Source: UBA6770 sp965660875
Lineage (GTDB): Bacteria; Bacteroidota; Bacteroidia; Flavobacteriales_G; Salibacteraceae
Direction: 5' to 3'
Assembly: GCA_965660875.1 (NCBI GenBank)
Contig: CBFIBQ010000010.1
Location: forward strand, 34,000 to 97,999
DNA: 64,000 nucleotides
In this document: piece after piece, positions 59,651 to 64,000 of the stretch
Numbering within the stretch: position 1 is the first letter of the stretch
Layout of the letters: every line of letters begins with the position of its first letter
Position numbers and translations under genes: made by a program
The notes under the pieces: model-generated
The model's database searches: none
The model's input: only the letters and a program-made list of their open reading frames with translations
Told to the model about the DNA's origin: nothing

Positions 59651-62551
59651 TTATCCTACCATTCCGGTAACGAAAACATCTACAAACTCACGCATTTTAT
59701 CCAAAATGCGTTCACCAATTTCACGGGCCTTTAAAATACTTGGACGGTTGTCAAGGCATTTAAAAACATCGTCTCGAATGGGTTCTTGTCCGCTGTAAAT
59801 ATAACTTTCGACAAGAGCGTTAAACTGCTTTTTATCTAGCTCCTCTTCGCTGCACAGTTTCTCTAATGCCAATACTTTTTGTTCTTGCCAATACAGTTCA
59901 AACTCGTCTTCAACATCATCAGCATTTTTAATATTTGGCAAATTCTCTTCAATAAATTTCTCAATTAACTCGCGCTTACTGCGCAACGTGATATCTCCAC
60001 CAAGTAATTCAATTATTGCTTTCTTTTTAGCCGCAGCTCCCGCAGCAGATTCATCTTTTAACTGAGCCAACAGCTTTATGATATAAGCCACGTTTACTCG
60101 GTCTCTATGTAACAGCTCTAATTCAAAGTCAATATCGTCCAATATCGATACTTTCTCTTTTTGGTTTTCTCGTTTTACTTTATCATGTAGGTTGACGTAT
60201 TTTCCTTTATAGTTATCAAATTCTTGAGCATCTATATTTAAATCATCCCAATCAAAATCGGTATAAGATTCTAAAACATTAAGTGTGCGAATTAGTTTCC
60301 GAAAAGCCTGAACAAAAGCCGCCTCATCTTCTTCACTTTCCAGGTCGTTTACACTCTGATATGTTGGAGCAATTTCTCTGAGTGCTTCTAGCGCCTCATT
60401 AAATTTCTTTACTATATCCTTGTAAACTGGCATTATCACGACTTCTATCGCGTCCTTATTCGAAAACAAGGTGATTGCCTCGTCCGTAGCCTTTTTAAGA
60501 TTCCGAAAACACAATATATTTCCCTGCGATTTTTGCTCACCCAATATTCGGTTGGTTCTAGAAAAAGCTTGAATAAGACCGTGTTGCTTCAAGTTCTTAT
60601 CTACATATAGGGTATTCACTTTTTTAGCATCAAAACCAGTGAGCATCATACCAACAACGATAACAATATCAAGCCGGTCTTTTTCATCATTAAAAGAAAG
60701 CTTCTCTCGGTCTTTTAAGCGTTTGCTTATGTCCTTAAAATAATTTTCAAATTGAAGGCTGTCTTTAGTCGTGAAGCTGGTATTGTACATTTTGTTGTAG
60801 TCGCCAATAAAACCCTCCAACTTGTCTCTTGAGTGGCTTGCTTTATAAGCAGATTCAGGTTCGGCCGCCATCCGCTTCTCCTCAGCTGGCATATAATCTT
60901 GAGCCTCATTATCTTCCTCATTGGCACCATAGGTAAATATAGTTGCAATGCGCAAATCGTGTTTACCCTCCAATTTTTTTTGCTGAAACGCATCGTAATA
61001 CGCAATAGCCGCATCAATGCCACTTACGGCAAACAAAGCCGAATAGTCTTTGTTAAACGTTTTTCTACCGTGGTTAGCAATTATGTAATTCGTTACTTTA
61101 TCGATGTATTGGACATCTTCAAAAACTTCTTTTTTATCAATGTCTTCAACGAGCTCATCAAATTGCGGCTTGTTTTTGTACTTAAAAACACTGTAATACT
61201 CTATTCCGAAACGCAATACGTTTTGGTCTCGAATAGCATCAGTAATTACATACTTGTGCAAGCACTTGCCAAAGAGGTCAGCCGTCGTTCTTTTACCAAA
61301 ATCATTTTTAGACGCATTATCAGCAAAAATTGGCGTACCTGTAAATCCGAATAACTGACTGTTAGAAAAGAATGAGGTGATACGTTCGTGTGTTTCTCCA
61401 AACTGGCTGCGATGGCATTCATCGAAGATAAAAACGAAGCGTTCATTCCTTAAATGTTCCAGTTTACTTCTGTATTTGCCAGATATGGCATTATTGAGTT
61501 TTTGAATGGTTGTAATGATAAGGTCGGAGTCTTTTTTCTCTCCTTTTTTATCCGTGTATTCACTCAAAAATTGATTGACCAAACTGTTGGTATTGTCCGT
61601 TGAATCTACACTGCCTTCTTTAAAGGAATTAAACTCCTTCATCGTTTGATAGTCTAGGTCTTTACGATCAACTACAAACACGACCTTGTAAACCGCAGGT
61701 AAGTCCATTAAAACCTGACTGGTTTTGAACGAAGTAAGCGTCTTGCCCGAACCCGTTGTATGCCAGATGTACCCGTTTTCTTTATTGGTATTTACTTGCC
61801 GGATTATTGCTTCGGTAGCGTAGTATTGATAGGGTCTAAGAACCATCAATATTTTATGTGTTTCATTGATTACCAAATAATTGGCGAGCATTTTACCCAA
61901 ATGATTCGGGTTCAGAAACGCATCCGCGAATTCGTCTAATTCGGTAATGTTTTTATTGTTGGCATCAGCCCAAAAAAACGTTTGCTTAACAGATTGCAGC
62001 CGGTTATTGGCTAAGTACTTTGTATCAACGCCATTGCTGATTACAAACAGTTGCACATACTGAAACAGACCGTGGTTGCTCCAAAAAGAGTGGCGCTGAT
62101 AACGATTAATTTGGTTGAACGCCTCTTTAATTTCTATTCCTCTTCGCTTGAGTTCTATTTGAACCAAAGGCAGCCCATTTACCAACAACGTTACATCGTA
62201 TCGGTTTTTGTAGGTGCCTTCTTGCGTTATTTGGTTGGTAACCTGAAACCGGTTGTTGCCCCAGTTTTCGCTATCAAAAAAACGAACATAAACCGTATCG
62301 CCATTATCTCGGGCAAAGCTGAATCGGTCTCTCAGCGTTTTTGCTTTTTCAAATACATTTCCTTTAGCTAGGTGATTCAGAATATTGGCGAACTCTGCAT
62401 CAGAATACTGTTCTTGGTTAAATGCCTCAAGTTGTGTTTTTAGGTTAGCGATTAATGCATCGCCGTCCATTACGGTTACCGAAGCATAACCCAAGCCCAC
62501 CAATTGCTGGATTAAGTTATTTTCTAATTGAGCTTCTGATTGAGTGGTCAT
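59651..62551 (-). CDS. hsdR: Type I restriction enzyme R subunit
   Basis: Translocase-nuclease subunit of about 966 residues. Start ATG 62551; a TTG two codons earlier is less likely. The N-terminal nuclease domain shows the PD-(D/E)xK set: Asp in RYDVTLLV (near 118) and IELKRRG (near 132). Two RecA-like motor domains carry Walker A TTGSGKT, DECHRSQFGE (DEAH-type), GFTGTP and the motif VI-like QAFSRTNRILGE. It should cleave unmodified DNA with HsdM and HsdS, which are not in the window and may lie beyond 64000. The ATG overlaps the abi stop (ATGA). The first 89 codons recur at 63733-63999. Confidence 0.94.
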   Translation of the reverse strand: MTTQSEAQLENNLIQQLVGLGYASVTVMDGDALIANLKTQLEAFNQEQYSDAEFANILNHLAKGNVFEKAKTLRDRFSFARDNGDTVYVRFFDSENWGNNRFQVTNQITQEGTYKNRYDVTLLVNGLPLVQIELKRRGIEIKEAFNQINRYQRHSFWSNHGLFQYVQLFVISNGVDTKYLANNRLQSVKQTFFWADANNKNITELDEFADAFLNPNHLGKMLANYLVINETHKILMVLRPYQYYATEAIIRQVNTNKENGYIWHTTGSGKTLTSFKTSQVLMDLPAVYKVVFVVDRKDLDYQTMKEFNSFKEGSVDSTDNTNSLVNQFLSEYTDKKGEKKDSDLIITTIQKLNNAISGKYRSKLEHLRNERFVFIFDECHRSQFGETHERITSFFSNSQLFGFTGTPIFADNASKNDFGKRTTADLFGKCLHKYVITDAIRDQNVLRFGIEYYSVFKYKNKPQFDELVEDIDKKEVFEDVQYIDKVTNYIIANHGRKTFNKDYSALFAVSGIDAAIAYYDAFQQKKLEGKHDLRIATIFTYGANEEDNEAQDYMPAEEKRMAAEPESAYKASHSRDKLEGFIGDYNKMYNTSFTTKDSLQFENYFKDISKRLKDREKLSFNDEKDRLDIVIVVGMMLTGFDAKKVNTLYVDKNLKQHGLIQAFSRTNRILGEQKSQGNILCFRNLKKATDEAITLFSNKDAIEVVIMPVYKDIVKKFNEALEALREIAPTYQSVNDLESEEDEAAFVQAFRKLIRTLNVLESYTDFDWDDLNIDAQEFDNYKGKYVNLHDKVKRENQKEKVSILDDIDFELELLHRDRVNVAYIIKLLAQLKDESAAGAAAKKKAIIELLGGDITLRSKRELIEKFIEENLPNIKNADDVEDEFELYWQEQKVLALEKLCSEEELDKKQFNALVESYIYSGQEPIRDDVFKCLDNRPSILKAREIGERILDKMREFVDVFVTGMVG

Positions 62552-62552
62552 G
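62285..62552. repeat. Direct repeat copy 1: 5' end of intact hsdR
   Basis: 268 bases covering the first 89 codons of hsdR plus the base before the ATG. Matches 63733-64000 except for two positions, both synonymous (an Arg codon, AGA/CGA, and an Asn codon, AAT/AAC). Confidence 0.93.
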
Positions 62553-63447
62553 TCCAAAGATTTTCATTCATCCAATTATGCTTGAAACCTATTGCATTTG
62601 GATCCACGTTGGGGTATTTACTCATCAACTCTTGCAATTGTACGTTAAAGTTGTTTTCCGGAACTATTACATTGAGCAAGTAGCGCATAATACAAAGATG
62701 CATGTAGAGCTTGTTGTTATCGGTAGGCGGGTTTTCTGTCCAAGCGTTTGGTGGTTTAGATAGCATTTTTGGCGCTCCAGGCAAGTTTTTATTCCAAAGT
62801 CTACTGTGATGGGCGCAGTAATTTCTAATCTGAGCAATACTTTGCAGCCAGCTTGGTAGGTAAGTGTGATTTACTGCTCCATACTCTTTTGCAATTGTAT
62901 CTTTTGATGTTACCGTATTTTTCAAATTTCCATACAGTTTTGATAAACTGCCAAAACTGGTCATTTCTAAAGCCTTCCATGCTGGTGGAAAACGAGGGTC
63001 ATCCTTGTATTTCTTTTTATGCTCTTTAATGAACGCGTCTTTTGATCGACTAACCTCTTCTTCAAGGTTACTCAAGGTTTTTACCAACGACCTTGCATCA
63101 ATAAAAATAGCAGTGTCTTGAAACCACCAAGGGTCAAACTCGTGTGATAAATGGTATATAAGTTTAGTTCTTAAACTAATCTCAATTTTTTCGATTACGT
63201 CAAATAATAGCACCCTTAATTCACGGTCAAAATTGTACAGATTCACAACATCAGAAAAACAACTTCCGGGCTTAAAGGTGTGATTCTCTTTATCTTCTTG
63301 CATTGGCCACCAATAGCCAGCTAATCGGTAGTAGCTTACGTGCGAAAGATAATGGCGCGCTTGATTTTCATCTCGTATTTCAAGGCCGCGTTTTTTTAAA
63401 AGCGCAATGTGCTGGTCTATGGTTTTTGCTTCCTTATCGTATAACAT
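62548..63447 (-). CDS. Abi_2 (AbiD/AbiF-type) abortive infection protein
   Basis: Protein of 299 residues. Of several starts in the frame I choose ATG 63447, which gives the family-typical opening LYDKEAKTIDQHIALLKKRGLEI. Conserved parts: ARHYLSHVSYYRLAGYWWPM and the C-terminal QIRNYCAHHSRLWNKNLPG. The RN-x-x-AH arrangement fits the HEPN superfamily, whose members often are toxic RNases; phage-triggered activity is inference. A TTG at 63558 and an ATG at 63492 are possible longer starts. It is translationally coupled to hsdR. Confidence 0.85.
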   Translation of the reverse strand: MLYDKEAKTIDQHIALLKKRGLEIRDENQARHYLSHVSYYRLAGYWWPMQEDKENHTFKPGSCFSDVVNLYNFDRELRVLLFDVIEKIEISLRTKLIYHLSHEFDPWWFQDTAIFIDARSLVKTLSNLEEEVSRSKDAFIKEHKKKYKDDPRFPPAWKALEMTSFGSLSKLYGNLKNTVTSKDTIAKEYGAVNHTYLPSWLQSIAQIRNYCAHHSRLWNKNLPGAPKMLSKPPNAWTENPPTDNNKLYMHLCIMRYLLNVIVPENNFNVQLQELMSKYPNVDPNAIGFKHNWMNENLWT

Positions 63448-63729
63448 GGAACTACGATTCTGAACAAGAAAAGGAAGAAAACGGGAAGGCATAAAAGCAA
63501 AAGACTCGCCCTGGGACGCTGATCTTAATGGGTAGCGTGGCGAGTACTGTTGATACAAATGTATTTCTATTTTTCGATATCGTTCTGTTTTTTAACATTT
63601 TAGTCAACATATTGATACTAACAATAATACAAATTGTTATTGCTAAAGAGGTTTTAACAAAACCATTTAAAAACACCATCAGAAAAACAAAATGTGTGTA
63701 TTTTACCATAAAAGTTGCGATTCATGCAT
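63448..63729. other. Intergenic region upstream of abi
   Basis: 282 AT-rich bases between the abi start and the second hsdR copy. On the minus strand it contains a -7 box at 63556-63563. No terminator, tRNA or integrase site was recognised. Confidence 0.5.
63556..63563 (-). promoter_or_regulatory. -7 box of the abi-hsdR unit
   Basis: Perfect TACATTTG on the minus strand; transcription would start near 63550, inside the possible TTG-start extension, which favours the ATG at 63447 (or 63492). No clear -33 element. Confidence 0.4.
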
Positions 63730-63999
63730 CTAAACATAAACCGTATCGCCATTATCTCGGGCAAAGCTGAATCGGTCTCGCAGCGTTTTTGCTTTTTCAA
63801 ATACGTTTCCTTTAGCTAGGTGATTCAGAATATTGGCGAACTCTGCATCAGAATACTGTTCTTGGTTAAATGCCTCAAGTTGTGTTTTTAGGTTAGCGAT
63901 TAATGCATCGCCGTCCATTACGGTTACCGAAGCATAACCCAAGCCCACCAATTGCTGGATTAAGTTATTTTCTAATTGAGCTTCTGATTGAGTGGTCAT
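63730..63999 (-). pseudogene. Truncated second copy of hsdR, first 89 codons
   Basis: From ATG 63999 the frame encodes 89 residues identical to the HsdR N-terminus (MTTQSEAQLENNLIQQLVGL...GDTVYV) and then hits a stop three bases after homology ends. It lacks nuclease and motor domains, so it should be inactive, though a short peptide could be made. The similarity reaches the last base of the window, so the upstream flank is not visible. It may be the displaced original 5' end of the gene or part of a larger duplication. Confidence 0.9.
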
Positions 64000-64000
64000 G
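63733..64000. repeat. Direct repeat copy 2: truncated hsdR 5' end
   Basis: Same orientation as copy 1, 1448 bases away, with two synonymous differences. Homology stops abruptly at 63733 and continues at least to the window end. Confidence 0.92.

Noticed and set aside
63528..63770. Hydrophobic 80-residue ORF on the plus strand between abi and the second hsdR copy
   Set aside because: It lies antisense over the abi promoter, runs into the hsdR repeat and has no promoter or neighbour of its own; hydrophobicity follows from the AT-rich sequence.
1..64000. CRISPR arrays, tRNA or rRNA genes, IS elements, prophage
   Set aside because: No regularly spaced repeats, no cloverleaf-like segments in the short intergenic regions, and no transposase, integrase or phage structural genes were seen.

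Overview
The window is chromosomal DNA of a Bacteroidota bacterium, most likely an aerobic gliding or gliding-related member of Flavobacteriia. Evidence: gldE and gldD beside mutY and ssb; three secreted proteins with type IX secretion (T9SS) sorting domains; GSCFA, DUF2911, DUF4286, DUF5686 and beta-helix lipoprotein families that are typical of the phylum; and many promoters matching the Bacteroidota consensus TTTG-N17-21-TAnnTTTG. Shine-Dalgarno sequences are rare and GTG/TTG starts are frequent. A heme A synthase points to aa3-type respiration. No rRNA, tRNA, CRISPR array, IS element or replication origin was found.

Layout. 1-6743: the 3'-truncated gene of a beta-helix lipoprotein, a PhoB/PhoR-like two-component pair, a DUF389 membrane protein, GSCFA and a quinone oxidoreductase. 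6875-13325: LytM peptidase, PolB-like exonuclease, enoyl-CoA hydratase, a T9SS type B surface protein and a class C beta-lactamase-like hydrolase. 13334-20385 (minus): purH followed by the rod-shape operon mreB-mreC-mreD-mrdA-rodA. 20676-29839: DUF2911 protein, lipoprotein hydrolase and YjdM on plus; mgtE, rsmA, DUF4286, TPR protein, lipoprotein, serS and rpmA/rplU on minus. 29980-40336: EamA exporter, ABC ATPase, large T9SS type A protein, MlaE/MlaF lipid transport, a tiny lipoprotein coupled to a SprT-like protease, mannose-1-phosphate guanylyltransferase, fumarase, a 49-residue membrane protein and an ArsC/Spx-like protein. 40383-44312: a very large surface protein with an N-terminal C-type-lectin-like domain. 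44346-48450 (minus): HU, TPR protein, 29-residue COX24-like protein, RNase G, RecX and prfB with its programmed frameshift. 48583-57818: mutY, ssb, gldE, gldD, ctaA, a lipoprotein, tatC, a DUF5686 protein and lptB. 57897-59171: orphan small proteins. 59235-64000 (minus): an accessory defence locus with a type I restriction subunit (hsdR), an Abi_2/HEPN gene and a second copy of the first 89 hsdR codons.

Most of the window is core metabolism and envelope biogenesis: cell shape (mre/mrd), outer-membrane lipid and LPS transport (Mla, Lpt), protein export (Tat, T9SS cargo) and gliding. The most unusual signals are (i) the hsdR 5' duplication that brackets the abi gene; (ii) a recurrent arrangement in which the -7 promoter box lies exactly four bases before an ATG, GTG or TTG start, which predicts leaderless mRNAs; (iii) an intrinsic terminator whose stem also encodes the signal peptide of the downstream lipoprotein; and (iv) the lectin-like adhesin. 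I cannot run searches, so family assignments rest on motifs read by eye.
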